From Bacillus pumilus (GTDB taxonomy: Bacteria; Bacillota; Bacilli; Bacillales; Bacillaceae), in contig NZ_CP027116.1 of NCBI RefSeq assembly GCF_003431975.1, positions 2,232,001-2,296,000 of the forward strand: a stretch of DNA of 64,000 nt, written 5' to 3'. The notes beneath the pieces are model-generated. The model saw only the letters and a program-made list of their open reading frames with translations. It did no database searches and had not been told where the DNA came from. Shown here in pieces: positions 46,984-55,114 of this stretch (position 1 is the first letter of the stretch; each line of letters begins with the position of its first letter). Both the position numbers and the translations under genes were made by a program.

Positions 46984-47910
46984 ATGAAAAAATGGATCGC
47001 TATACTTTTTTTGATATTATGTCCACTCGTTGCAATCGGTATTTTTTTCACTAATAAAATGATGTATATTCGAAAATTAACGGATGATGAGCTCATGAAA
47101 CGAGAATCAGATGAAGGCCACTATCGTCACGATGAGTTTCAACAGCTTAAAAAAGAGAAAGTGTGTATTCCTTCAGCATTTGGTTATGATCTTCATGGCT
47201 ATTTTGTGCCATATGTACATGCAACGCGCACGATCGTACTTTGTCATGGTGTCACAGTCAGTTTGATTAATTCCGTTAAGTATATGAAATTATTTCAAAA
47301 GCTTGGATGGAACGTGATGCTTTATGATCATAGAAGACATGGAATGAGCGGCGGAAAAACCACGAGTTATGGATACTATGAAAAAGAAGATTTAGCGCAG
47401 GTCATGAAATGGCTCAGAGAAAGACTCGGGGACAATGCCATCATCGGCATACATGGAGAATCGATGGGTGCTGTCACGACTTTGCTATATGCTGCAAAGC
47501 CGGAGGCAAACGCTAATTTTTACATAGCAGACTGTCCTTTTGCTTCTTTCGAGGATCAGCTTCTGTATCGATTAAAAACAGATTTTCGTCTTTCAGGACA
47601 ATGGATTCTTCCACTAAGTGATCAAGTATTAAAATGGCGAGACGGATACAGCATTCGGCAAGTTTCGCCTCTTGATGTAATTGATCAGGTGAAAGAGCCT
47701 GTGCTGTTTATCCATAGTCTTCATGACGACTATATCCCCTGTGAGCAGAGTCAGCAGCTGTACGATCGAAAAAAGGGTCACAAACAGCTATTTATTGCGC
47801 CGCACGGGGCGCACGCAATGTCTTTTAGCGAAAATAAGGAAGCTTATGAACAAGAAGTTCAAGCATTTCTTCAACAGTTTGAATCGAATAAAGATAAAAG
47901 AGGAGAATGA
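46984..47910 (+). CDS. yqkD: Alpha/beta hydrolase YqkD
   Basis: A 308-residue hydrolase anchored by an N-terminal membrane helix (about 4-24). Serine hydrolase triad: nucleophile in GIHGESMGAVT (GxSxG), Asp in SLHDDYIP and His in APHGAHAMS; an oxyanion region in LCHGVTVS. Likely an esterase or peptidase-like enzyme on the membrane; substrate unknown. Divergent from yqkE with about 124 nt between. Confidence 0.9.
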   Translation: MKKWIAILFLILCPLVAIGIFFTNKMMYIRKLTDDELMKRESDEGHYRHDEFQQLKKEKVCIPSAFGYDLHGYFVPYVHATRTIVLCHGVTVSLINSVKYMKLFQKLGWNVMLYDHRRHGMSGGKTTSYGYYEKEDLAQVMKWLRERLGDNAIIGIHGESMGAVTTLLYAAKPEANANFYIADCPFASFEDQLLYRLKTDFRLSGQWILPLSDQVLKWRDGYSIRQVSPLDVIDQVKEPVLFIHSLHDDYIPCEQSQQLYDRKKGHKQLFIAPHGAHAMSFSENKEAYEQEVQAFLQQFESNKDKRGE

Positions 47911-47933
47911 ACAGCGGTTCGTCTCCTCTTTTT
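47896..47933. terminator. Terminator between yqkD and rap-phr
   Basis: AAAAGAGGAGA and TCTCCTCTTTTT arms around a 15-nt loop; the left arm is in the last codons of yqkD. It can serve both convergent units. Confidence 0.85.
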
Positions 47934-47936
47934 GAG

Positions 47937-49199
47937 CTAACTTATGCGATAGTCACCACTGTTGTATGGTGTCTGCCCGCCAGCTCCATATGGCTCTCTT
48001 CCGATTGCTGCTGACTCATGACCGATAATCCTGCAGTTGCTGCCAATAAAAGAACTATCAAACTCGTTTTCATATAAATGACCCCCATTTTGAATTTTTG
48101 ATATAGCTTGAATCTTCCTTTCGTAAAACCGGGTAGATGCTTCATACAGGCCAAGCTCATTGTAATAATGAGCCGCATCAAGTGCCAATTCCTCAATATC
48201 TGGGTATAAGCGCTTGTCCTCGAGCAGGTCTAATGTATCGTCTATGATCGTTATTTCTGCATCAACATATAATGCTTTTAAGAACTGAAATTTGCAGATG
48301 TAAATTTCATCTTCTAATTCACAGGCTTTTATAATACCTTGTTGATAGAGGGTTAACGACTCTTCAATTTGTTTTTGTTTAAACAGGATTTGTGTCAGCA
48401 TAAATAGTGGGTCTAGAGAGCGATTAAGATGGGTTAAATTCTCCTTTTCAAACACTTCAAGAGAGTCTTTCAAATAACGGCTTGCTTCTGCAAGATCGTT
48501 CATTTGATAATAACAGTTACCTAAGTTGAAAAGGGCCGAACCAATGACTCGAGGGTTTCCAATTGAGCGTGCTCGTTTTAGAGCATTTTTAAAGTAGGGC
48601 AATGCATGTTCATAGCATTTCAAATCATCATAGTTTGCACCGATGACAAATTCACAGTGGATGATTCTCAGCGTGTACGTTCTGTAGGCAGAGTACGTAT
48701 CTAACGCTTGCAAGGCATAGTGCATCGAAAAGTGGGTTTGTTTCATGTGGTAGTATATTTCCGCTAATTTAAAGTAAAATTCTGCTCTTTCTATATCATC
48801 TGATATGAGATTGAGCTTTTTTTCTGCCGATCGGTAATAGGCAATGGCACTTAAATAGTTTCGCTGTTCAAATTCAAACATTCCTGTAAAAAAATGAACA
48901 TAGTATTCAAGCATATCCGTTAATTTCGTTTGCGAATGTTCAATCGTTTCTAGCAGATTTTTAATTTCTTCATCATTTGAGGCTTTCTTTGCCGGTTCAA
49001 AGTATTCAAGCATCACCTTATGGCGAAAATCCATCAGCTGGTAAAACAGCAACAAGTTTTGATCTTGCTCCATCTCCAGAATTTCCTGCTCGATTTCAGC
49101 CTTCAGCTTCTCTGCTTTCATCACATGAAATCCGCAAATCTGCCTATACCATTCGTTTATTTTGATTCCAACCTGAGGCGATGACAGCTTGAGCTTCAA
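47937..49199 (-). CDS. rap: Rap-family response-regulator aspartate phosphatase, with C-terminal readthrough extension
   Basis: A 420-residue Rap protein: three-helix bundle (about 1-70, INEWYRQICGFHVMKAEKLKAEIEQEI) and tetratricopeptide repeats (about 100-375, such as NYLSAIAYYRSAEKKL and ARSIGNPRVIGSALFNLGNCYYQMNDLAEASRYLKDSLEVF). Rap proteins dephosphorylate Spo0F or block ComA-type regulators and are inhibited by Phr peptides. Normal length is about 370-380; here the frame stays open after IQNGGHLYEN for some 40 more codons and covers the whole phr gene in another frame. TTG start with GGGAGGTG upstream. A ComA box precedes it. Which Rap paralogue is unclear. Confidence 0.9.
   Translation of the reverse strand: MKLKLSSPQVGIKINEWYRQICGFHVMKAEKLKAEIEQEILEMEQDQNLLLFYQLMDFRHKVMLEYFEPAKKASNDEEIKNLLETIEHSQTKLTDMLEYYVHFFTGMFEFEQRNYLSAIAYYRSAEKKLNLISDDIERAEFYFKLAEIYYHMKQTHFSMHYALQALDTYSAYRTYTLRIIHCEFVIGANYDDLKCYEHALPYFKNALKRARSIGNPRVIGSALFNLGNCYYQMNDLAEASRYLKDSLEVFEKENLTHLNRSLDPLFMLTQILFKQKQIEESLTLYQQGIIKACELEDEIYICKFQFLKALYVDAEITIIDDTLDLLEDKRLYPDIEELALDAAHYYNELGLYEASTRFYERKIQAISKIQNGGHLYENEFDSSFIGSNCRIIGHESAAIGREPYGAGGQTPYNSGDYRIS
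47942..48073 (-). CDS. phr: Phr pheromone precursor (43 aa), nested in the rap 3' end
   Basis: An ATG at 48073 with GGGGGT 7 nt upstream starts a 43-residue peptide: KTS head, hydrophobic core LIVLLLAATAGLSV, then a hydrophilic tail MSQQQSEESHMELAGRHHTTVVTIA. This is the plan of Phr precursors (export signal plus C-terminal pentapeptide). GRHHT fits the x-R-x-x-T pattern of known Phr peptides such as ARNQT and SRNVT; VVTIA at the very end is the alternative. It lies wholly inside the extended rap frame. Confidence 0.82.
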   Translation of the reverse strand: MKTSLIVLLLAATAGLSVMSQQQSEESHMELAGRHHTTVVTIA

Positions 49200-49240
49200 T
49201 TCACTTTAGCACCTCCCTTCTCATATACGATACATGTTGT

Positions 49241-49246
49241 ATTCTA
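49241..49246 (-). promoter_or_regulatory. Likely -10 box of rap
   Basis: Minus strand TAGAAT, with a weak -35 region (TTCTTC around 49264-49269). A weak -35 downstream of a ComA box is the usual setup of activator-dependent rap promoters. Confidence 0.45.
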
Positions 49247-49295
49247 TCATATTTCCTCGAATGGAAGAAATATGAAATGTCATTTTTCGCAAAGT

Positions 49296-49311
49296 TTTCG
49301 GTATCCCGCAA
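49296..49311 (-). promoter_or_regulatory. ComA box upstream of rap
   Basis: Minus strand TTGCGGGATACCGAAA matches TTGCGG-N4-CCGCAA with one half perfect and the other 5 of 6; a further TTGCGAAAA half-like site follows at about 49286-49294. This is the binding site of the quorum response regulator ComA. The remainder of 49200-49472 shows no gene. Confidence 0.75.
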
Positions 49312-49472
49312 TAAACGCTACCATTGCCTATTTTTCGGCATTTGCATCTATTATTTTTTAAGTTCTCGTTTTCTCATTTTGTCGAATTGTTTGTTGAAAA
49401 CGGCTTTTTTGCGTTCTAAAAGATCATTTTACAGATTAGACAGTCCCGCTATTTGATGCGATGATGAAAGCA

Positions 49473-49500
49473 CAAAAAAACCCTTTTCAAAAAGGGCTTT
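49473..49500 (-). terminator. Terminator of yqkB-yqkC
   Basis: Minus strand: AAAGCCCTTTTT-GAAAAGGGTTTTTTT hairpin beginning at the yqkC stop. Confidence 0.85.
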
Positions 49501-49739
49501 TATAATACATCTGTTACTTGTTCCATATTCTCTTTAATCCAATTGACAGCTAATTCGAGCGTTGGAAATTCTTCCGTTTCAAATGTGACTTCATCCTGAA
49601 GAAGCCAAACGTCCTTTTTCACCGAATCCATTCCACCTATTGACCAGTGCAAAAGGGTATAGGGATGATTGTTATTTAAAAACGACACCCATGTTTTATT
49701 TTGTGCCGTGTTTTGTATCACTCTAAGCTTCTGATCCAC
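49500..49739 (-). CDS. yqkC: YqkC, conserved small protein
   Basis: A 79-residue soluble protein ([20 protein letters not shown] ... [17 protein letters not shown]) matching YqkC in size and position. Function unknown. GTG start with AAGGTGG upstream; it follows yqkB by 12 nt, so the two form an operon. Confidence 0.83.
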   Translation of the reverse strand: MDQKLRVIQNTAQNKTWVSFLNNNHPYTLLHWSIGGMDSVKKDVWLLQDEVTFETEEFPTLELAVNWIKENMEQVTDVL

Positions 49740-49751
49740 TACGTTTCCACC

Positions 49752-50078
49752 TTACTTTACAAGTATGCCCATTCTTGGACTGAGTATTTGCTGAGGACTT
49801 TTCAGCATCAATGTATTGGCTTTTTCATTAAAATCGATGGTCATTTCCTCATCAAAGAATACCTTCTGTGCAATGTGTATATATAGTTTTAAATGTTGGC
49901 TATTATTAAGTTGTTCCCATTCACCTGTTCTTTCACTTGTTAACCAAAGCATTGGTACGCCACTCACTGCACAGCCACAACCTTCTGAATCGTAGCGAAG
50001 CAGTAATTCCTTAGTTTCGTTTCCTGTTTGCTGTTTTTCTATATATGTTTTAGCCAGTTCTGTGATGTGAATATACAT
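49752..50078 (-). CDS. yqkB: YqkB, HesB/IscA-like iron-sulfur biosynthesis family protein
   Basis: A 108-residue protein of the Fe-S biosynthesis (HesB-like) fold: ITELAKTYIEKQ opening and the conserved LLRYDSEGCGCAVSGVPMLW with the paired cysteines in GCGC. The last cysteine pair of true IscA is absent, so its role in cluster assembly is uncertain. ATG at 50078 has AAAGGA at 8 nt; an upstream in-frame ATG at 50144 precedes it and would add a non-family extension. Confidence 0.85.
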   Translation of the reverse strand: MYIHITELAKTYIEKQQTGNETKELLLRYDSEGCGCAVSGVPMLWLTSERTGEWEQLNNSQHLKLYIHIAQKVFFDEEMTIDFNEKANTLMLKSPQQILSPRMGILVK

Positions 50079-50290
50079 GGCGAACATCCTTTTTAAATTG
50101 ATGCTTACATTGTAACACATAAAACACCATAAAACATGACACACGACTAAATCCGAAAGTCATATTCTTTGCAATACACACTCTTCTCACTAGGATTATA
50201 TCTATCTATTGGCTCTTTTCGCTTCTTGTTTTTTAGAATTATACTTATGACGCTACCAATTTCAAAAGAATAAACAGGAGGTTTTAGATC

Positions 50291-50998
50291 GTGAAAAAAA
50301 GATTATCTCTCTGCTTCATCGGGGCACTGATATTTATGTTGAGTTTCGCTGTGCCAAACATGAAAGCGGCATCTGTCCTTGATAAAGTAAGAGAAAGCTA
50401 TGCGACTTATACGGGATCTGGTTACTCAGGGGGCGCTGCTTTATTAGATCCTATTCCATCAGACATGAAAATTACGGCTTTAAATCCCCATGACTATAAC
50501 TATAAAGGGATAAAGGCGGCACTTGCAGGGGCTTACCTTGAAGTAAAGGGTCCAAAAGGAAAAACCGTTGTGTATGTAACCGATAAATATCCAGAAGGAG
50601 CAAAAGGAGCTCTTGATCTTTCTCCTAATGCCTTTGCCAAAATCGGCAATATGGCAGACGGAAAAATCCCAATTAGTTGGAAAATTGTAAAAGCACCGAT
50701 TAGCGGAAATGTAGCTTACAGAATAAAAGAAGGTAGCAGTGAGTGGTGGGCTGCGATTCAAGTGCGCAATCATAAATATCCGATTATGAAAATGGAATAT
50801 TACAAAGATGGAAAATGGGTGAACATGGAAAAGACAGACTACAACCATTTCCTTGGATTTAATATGGGGTCTAAATCTCTTCCTGTTCGAATCACAGATA
50901 TCCGCGGGGTCATCATAAAGGATAAATTACCCGCTCTTCCATCTACTGCTGCTTCACAGGCCTATATTGTAAAAGGCAATGTTCAGCTTCCTAATTAA
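50291..50998 (+). CDS. yoaJ: Bacterial expansin (YoaJ/EXLX1-like)
   Basis: A 235-residue secreted expansin: signal peptide about 1-26, domain D1 (about 30-125, double-psi barrel with ESYATYTGSGYSGGAALLDP and the catalytic-like Asp in LDLSPNAF), and D2 cellulose-binding domain (about 130-230) with the aromatic surface SEWWAAIQVRNHKYPI and the KMEYYKDGKWVNMEK strand. Such proteins loosen cellulose and plant cell walls without hydrolysis and aid root colonisation. Closely similar to B. subtilis YoaJ, which sits elsewhere. GTG start after AGGAGGT. Confidence 0.94.
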   Translation: MKKRLSLCFIGALIFMLSFAVPNMKAASVLDKVRESYATYTGSGYSGGAALLDPIPSDMKITALNPHDYNYKGIKAALAGAYLEVKGPKGKTVVYVTDKYPEGAKGALDLSPNAFAKIGNMADGKIPISWKIVKAPISGNVAYRIKEGSSEWWAAIQVRNHKYPIMKMEYYKDGKWVNMEKTDYNHFLGFNMGSKSLPVRITDIRGVIIKDKLPALPSTAASQAYIVKGNVQLPN

Positions 50999-51005
50999 CG
51001 AGGAA

Positions 51006-51034
51006 AAGAGGTAGCTTATTTAAGAGCTTCCTCT
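51006..51034. terminator. Terminator-like hairpin between expansin and yqkA
   Basis: AGAGGTAGCT and AGCTTCCTCT arms around a TATTTAAG loop; T-runs are interrupted on both sides. Confidence 0.5.
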
Positions 51035-51990
51035 CTTCCTTCTCTATCCCAGCGATATGCCTCATTTTCTATTTCTTTTATGATTTCATTCTTTCCTTCC
51101 ATATAGCTTTGTATATCTTCCGGATACTGATTTGCTAATTGTTCCTTGACAGACGCATACGCTACAGCTCGTTCTGGATGGGCCCTTAAGTAATCTCGAA
51201 ACAATAAATGCCTTTTCACATCAGGGTGATTCCTTTCATAAACATGGACATGATGCGTACGATTCAAGCCACCCTTTTGAAAAAAACGTCTCCCTTTTAT
51301 GCCATTTTCACCGAGCGCTTGGTATCCAAGATGTTCAAATCTCTCTTTTTTTCTATCGATCTCTTTTATATGACTTACTTCTATTAAGATATCAATAATT
51401 GGTTTGGCAACAAGTCCTTCAACTGACGTACTACCAATATGATGTCCTTCTATCCAGCTCTTTTGAATGATTTGCTTGAGTCGCTGCTTTTCCTGATGGA
51501 ATTCTTCATGCCATTCTTTTTTGAATTCGACAACCTCAACCTTTCGCCTCGGTGTCCATTTCATTTTTGATAAGGTGAGCTCTTTTGCAACATGAATCAC
51601 ATTTGTTTCAAGAAACCCTAACTTTTCGTATAGTCTTTTTGCAGGGGTGTTTTTTTGCCCTGTGGTCAGTTCTATAGGAACATTTTTCTCCATAATTGTA
51701 GACATAAGTCTTGTTCCAATACCCTGCTTTAGCGCTTTGGGATGCACAGCCAATCGACTAATGATCAAATAATCTTTCTGCTCTTCATAAGAGGCAACAC
51801 CTAGTAAGATTCCCTTTTGCTCAAAACCAATAAATTGCTCTTTTGCTTTCATTACATCTTGAATGGTCTCTTTTAATGGCGGAAGGTCGGCATAGCCAAT
51901 TTGTTCGGCTTCTTGTTGGTATGCAGCTAGTTGAATAAGTAAGATCTGCTTTGCTACATCTCCTATTGTTTGATCTAAATTGACAATCAT
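51016..51990 (-). CDS. yqkA: YqkA, GNAT domain fused to GrpB/UPF0157 domain
   Basis: A two-domain protein of 324 residues. The first 140 form a GNAT acetyltransferase ([18 protein letters not shown] acetyl-CoA loop), and about 150-320 form a GrpB/UPF0157 domain of nucleotidyltransferase fold ([25 protein letters not shown] and [12 protein letters not shown]). Domain order and size fit B. subtilis YqkA. Substrates unknown. It overlaps yqjY by 4 nt. Confidence 0.9.
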   Translation of the reverse strand: MIVNLDQTIGDVAKQILLIQLAAYQQEAEQIGYADLPPLKETIQDVMKAKEQFIGFEQKGILLGVASYEEQKDYLIISRLAVHPKALKQGIGTRLMSTIMEKNVPIELTTGQKNTPAKRLYEKLGFLETNVIHVAKELTLSKMKWTPRRKVEVVEFKKEWHEEFHQEKQRLKQIIQKSWIEGHHIGSTSVEGLVAKPIIDILIEVSHIKEIDRKKERFEHLGYQALGENGIKGRRFFQKGGLNRTHHVHVYERNHPDVKRHLLFRDYLRAHPERAVAYASVKEQLANQYPEDIQSYMEGKNEIIKEIENEAYRWDREGREEALK

Positions 51991-52466
51991 GACATCACCT
52001 CTAACTTTTTCACAAATAAAACACGGTCTTCATTTATTCCATCATATTCTGAAAACACGGAGATTCCTTCTACAGTTTTATCCCCTTTTTCAATTTGAAA
52101 GCCCAATTTTGCATGATAGGCAATGGAGACTTTATTGACAGGAGCTGTGACAGCCTTAATCGTTGTTCTCCCTTCTTTTTTAGCCGCTTCATAGAACGCT
52201 TGATAGAGAATTTTGCCGATCTTTAATTTCCGGTGATCTGGATGTACCCCAACAAAATGAATATACGCTTCATCTGAATGAGATTGCGATAAAAAACCGA
52301 CTAAAAAGCCAATCAGTTCACCTTTTTCAACGACGACAAAACTTGTTTGCTGAAAATGCTCAAAAAATAGTTTTGGCAATTTTGCACGCAAATCTCTGCC
52401 TCCCCACCAGTTTTTGATGACGGATGTGACGGCGTAAAAATCTGACGGCTTCACTTGACGTATCAT
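51987..52466 (-). CDS. yqjY: GNAT acetyltransferase YqjY
   Basis: A 159-residue GNAT protein: [34 protein letters not shown] at the start, and [23 protein letters not shown] acetyl-CoA loop. Substrate unknown. ATG at 52466 with GAGGT upstream; an earlier in-frame ATG at 52532 would add 22 unrelated residues. Coupled to yqkA. Confidence 0.82.
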   Translation of the reverse strand: MIRQVKPSDFYAVTSVIKNWWGGRDLRAKLPKLFFEHFQQTSFVVVEKGELIGFLVGFLSQSHSDEAYIHFVGVHPDHRKLKIGKILYQAFYEAAKKEGRTTIKAVTAPVNKVSIAYHAKLGFQIEKGDKTVEGISVFSEYDGINEDRVLFVKKLEVMS

Positions 52467-52745
52467 GCTGACCTCGCCCCTTTTCATTTTTGGCTTACCG
52501 TTCTCTTTTTTCACAAAAAACTGTTGTTTCAATAGTCTACCTGTCCAATCAATTGTTTGTAAAGATTACGTATCAGTCTCATTTCCTTTCAGCTTTTTTG
52601 GTTCTTCGGTCTTTCAGCGTCATCTCCTTTTAAATCTTCACACTTATTTCAAAAAGTTCACTTTTTGTGCGAAAGTTTCATTCTTTTGTTATGTTAAGAT
52701 GGTTCATATAGGAAATGTAACATATGTTTATTGGAGATGATGATA

Positions 52746-53195
52746 TTGGTTTGGATTGTTACTTCACTTGTTGTGTTTAGTCTTTTAAAACTGCTTGTCA
52801 CGTCACTGCCTTCTGGTGTCGTTGAGCGCCTTTTTAGCCGTTATGCGGTGCATGCAAAAATAACAAGTGATCAAACAACGATCATGTTTCAAGATCGTCC
52901 GCTCGATGATCAGCAAACATCTGAAATAATTCAACATTTTAATGATGCGATCTTTATTGAACGCTATTATATTTACCCGGGTGATGAAGAACGTTTTCTT
53001 CATCCTCAGGAAGGGCCGGCGCCGCTTACTATGCAAACAAAGCTTGGCAAGCATGACGTGACCCTTTATCTGTATCATTACGATGACCACGTGGATGTCG
53101 TGCGGCAGTTTACACATAAGCCGAAGAAAAAACTGACGGCCTATCGCTTGCGTTCTGAGCCGCTCCAAACATCCCACAACTTGGCACATGCTTAA
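52746..53195 (+). CDS. YfmQ-family membrane-anchored protein
   Basis: A 149-residue protein with an N-terminal membrane helix (VWIVTSLVVFSLLKLLVTSL) followed by GVVERLFSRY and the conserved FIERYYIYPGDEERFLHPQEG. This resembles YfmQ of B. subtilis in length and pattern; function unknown. The TTG at 52746 is preferred: GGAG lies 9 nt upstream and the alignment with YfmQ begins here; ATG codons at 52737 and 52740 are closer to the site. Confidence 0.75.
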   Translation: MVWIVTSLVVFSLLKLLVTSLPSGVVERLFSRYAVHAKITSDQTTIMFQDRPLDDQQTSEIIQHFNDAIFIERYYIYPGDEERFLHPQEGPAPLTMQTKLGKHDVTLYLYHYDDHVDVVRQFTHKPKKKLTAYRLRSEPLQTSHNLAHA

Positions 53196-53213
53196 AATAT
53201 GTTGCATCAAATG

Positions 53214-53243
53214 AGACGAAGTGGAAGACACTTCGTCTTTTTT
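53214..53243 (+). terminator. Terminator of the YfmQ-like gene
   Basis: AGACGAAGTG-GAAGA-CACTTCGTCTTTTTT, an almost perfect hairpin with six T, 18 nt after the stop. Confidence 0.92.
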
Positions 53244-53316
53244 GTATGGATTTACACTCTTTTCTTTGAATGATTTACCAGTATCAATTTCGCCTTCTGA
53301 CGGTTACAATAGTGAC

Positions 53317-53330
53317 AGAACATACGTTCT
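53317..53330. promoter_or_regulatory. LexA (SOS) box of polYB-yqjX
   Basis: AGAACATACGTTCT fits the Bacillus LexA site GAAC-N4-GTTC perfectly. It lies just downstream of a TACAAT (53305-53310) and 14 nt before the polYB start. Confidence 0.9.
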
Positions 53331-53344
53331 AAGGAGTGAAAATC

Positions 53345-54577
53345 ATGAATGAACGAGTCATTCTGCTTGTGGATATGCAATCGTTTTATGCGTCAGTCGA
53401 AAAAGTGGAGGCTCCCCACTTGAAGGATGTGCCGCTCATCGTCTCTGGAGATCCTGAGCGGCGGAGCGGGGTCGTACTTGCCGCCTGCCCGCTTGCTAAA
53501 AAACGGGGCGTCCAAAATGCATCAAGATTATGGGAAGCGCAGGAGAAATGCCCCGAAGCTGTCGTCGTACGCCCCCGTATGCAACGTTATCTTGATATCT
53601 CTGTCATGATAACAGAGCTGCTTGAACAATATACAGATCTTGTTGAACCCTATTCCATTGACGAACAATTTCTCGATATTACAGGCAGTCTGACACTACT
53701 CGGTTCTCCCCGCGAGATCGCTCAAAATATACAAACAACCATTTTGAACCAGACGGGTATTTACGCACGTGTTGGCATTGGCCCTAATAAAGTGCTCGCT
53801 AAAATGGCCTGTGACCATTTTGCTAAAAAAAATACCTCTGGCATCTATGAACTTCGTGCAGACAGTGTTGCTGCTGATTTATGGCCGCTTCCAATTGGCA
53901 AATTATTTGGTGTTGGTAAACGAATGGAGCATCATTTAAAACGAATGGGTATTAGTACCATTGGGACGCTTGCTGCTTATCCATTAGACCGGCTCAAAAA
54001 ACGCTGGGGAATTAACGGGGAGCTTTTGCAGCGAACAGCTTTAGGGCAAGACCCCTCTCCTGTCACCATTCACACACATGATCAGCAAAAAGCGATTGGG
54101 CATCATATGACTCTTCCCCATGATTATGCATCTTTTGAAGACATCAAAGTCGCCCTTCTTGAATTGAGTGAAGAAGTGGCAAGACGCGCACGCTTTAAGC
54201 ATTATCTTGGGCAAACCGTGTCTGTTGGCGTGAGAGGCGCTGATTTTTCTCATCCGACTGGATTTCATAGACAAATCAAGCTTTATTCGCCTACACAGTA
54301 CGGGACAGATATTGCAGACGCAGCCATTCAGCTATGCCAGCAGCACTGGGATGGCCAGCCCATTCGCAGTGTGGGGATTACTCTCTCTCAGTTGCAGTCT
54401 GACAGTCAATATCAGCTGAATTTATTTGATCACCATATTCAAAAAGACAAACTCAGCAAAGTATTCGATGCGATCCATATGAAGTATGGACCTGCTGCCC
54501 TGCTGCACGCTTCGTCACTCACAAGCGCAGGGCAAGCGTATCACCGTGCCGAGAAAATTGGCGGACATTACAAATAA
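53345..54577 (+). CDS. polYB: Y-family DNA polymerase PolY2 (YqjW)
   Basis: An error-prone translesion polymerase of 410 residues, UmuC-like branch: catalytic acidic residues in LLVDMQSFYASVE and SIDEQFLDITGS, steric-gate region, helix-hairpin-helix (LFGVGKRMEHHLKRMGISTIGTLA) and a little-finger domain to about 355. A beta-clamp-type motif QLNLFD lies near the C terminus. In B. subtilis it drives UV mutagenesis. ATG at 53345 with AAGGAG at 8 nt; a LexA box controls it. Confidence 0.95.
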   Translation: MNERVILLVDMQSFYASVEKVEAPHLKDVPLIVSGDPERRSGVVLAACPLAKKRGVQNASRLWEAQEKCPEAVVVRPRMQRYLDISVMITELLEQYTDLVEPYSIDEQFLDITGSLTLLGSPREIAQNIQTTILNQTGIYARVGIGPNKVLAKMACDHFAKKNTSGIYELRADSVAADLWPLPIGKLFGVGKRMEHHLKRMGISTIGTLAAYPLDRLKKRWGINGELLQRTALGQDPSPVTIHTHDQQKAIGHHMTLPHDYASFEDIKVALLELSEEVARRARFKHYLGQTVSVGVRGADFSHPTGFHRQIKLYSPTQYGTDIADAAIQLCQQHWDGQPIRSVGITLSQLQSDSQYQLNLFDHHIQKDKLSKVFDAIHMKYGPAALLHASSLTSAGQAYHRAEKIGGHYK

Positions 54578-54592
54578 CGGAGGCGAACAGTC

Positions 54593-54937
54593 ATGAATCC
54601 CAATAAATTAACACCAGGATACAACATCATGTGGGAATCAAGCCGAATGATGCTTCCAGAGCACAGGGAACAGCTGCTTGCTCAAAAACGGAAGAAAAAA
54701 GAATACACCCCTCCTCCGCTGAGTACCGATCAGCTGGAGGAAATGAATTTTTTGATCACACAGTCGATTACTGAGGATCAAGCGATTTGCGTTACATATG
54801 CAGAAACAGGTAGGAAAGAGCAGTTTTGGGGCTGGGTAAAAACCATTCACTATGAAACGCAGTGCATAAAAATCGTCAATGATGAAGATGTTCTGAGCCT
54901 GTCTTTACAGCAAATCGTCGCGATTGACCTTGATTAA
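54593..54937 (+). CDS. yqjX: YolD-like protein YqjX
   Basis: A 114-residue YolD-family protein (LTPGYNIMWESSRMMLPEHREQLL, and a C-terminal GWVKTIHYETQCIKI barrel-like part), encoded 15 nt after polYB. YolD proteins accompany Y-family polymerases and are thought to modulate them, like UmuD for UmuC. It shares the SOS promoter. Confidence 0.9.
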   Translation: MNPNKLTPGYNIMWESSRMMLPEHREQLLAQKRKKKEYTPPPLSTDQLEEMNFLITQSITEDQAICVTYAETGRKEQFWGWVKTIHYETQCIKIVNDEDVLSLSLQQIVAIDLD

Positions 54938-55114
54938 ATGACCACGTGAATCAGCGGATCTACTAGACATAGAAGCACTGGAAGCAGACCAAATAGTGAG
55001 CCATTCAAGCTTCTCTACCATATGGCGAATGCCTTCTCCATCAAATTGTGTATTTAATTTGCACAATTTTTCATGTATGATTGGAACATCTTACAAACTC
55101 AGGGGAGAAACAGC

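Noticed and set aside
48092..48121. Sigma-H promoter for phr inside rap
   Set aside because: AAAGGAAGA fits the -35 in 8 of 9 positions but no acceptable -10 is found at 11-13 nt.
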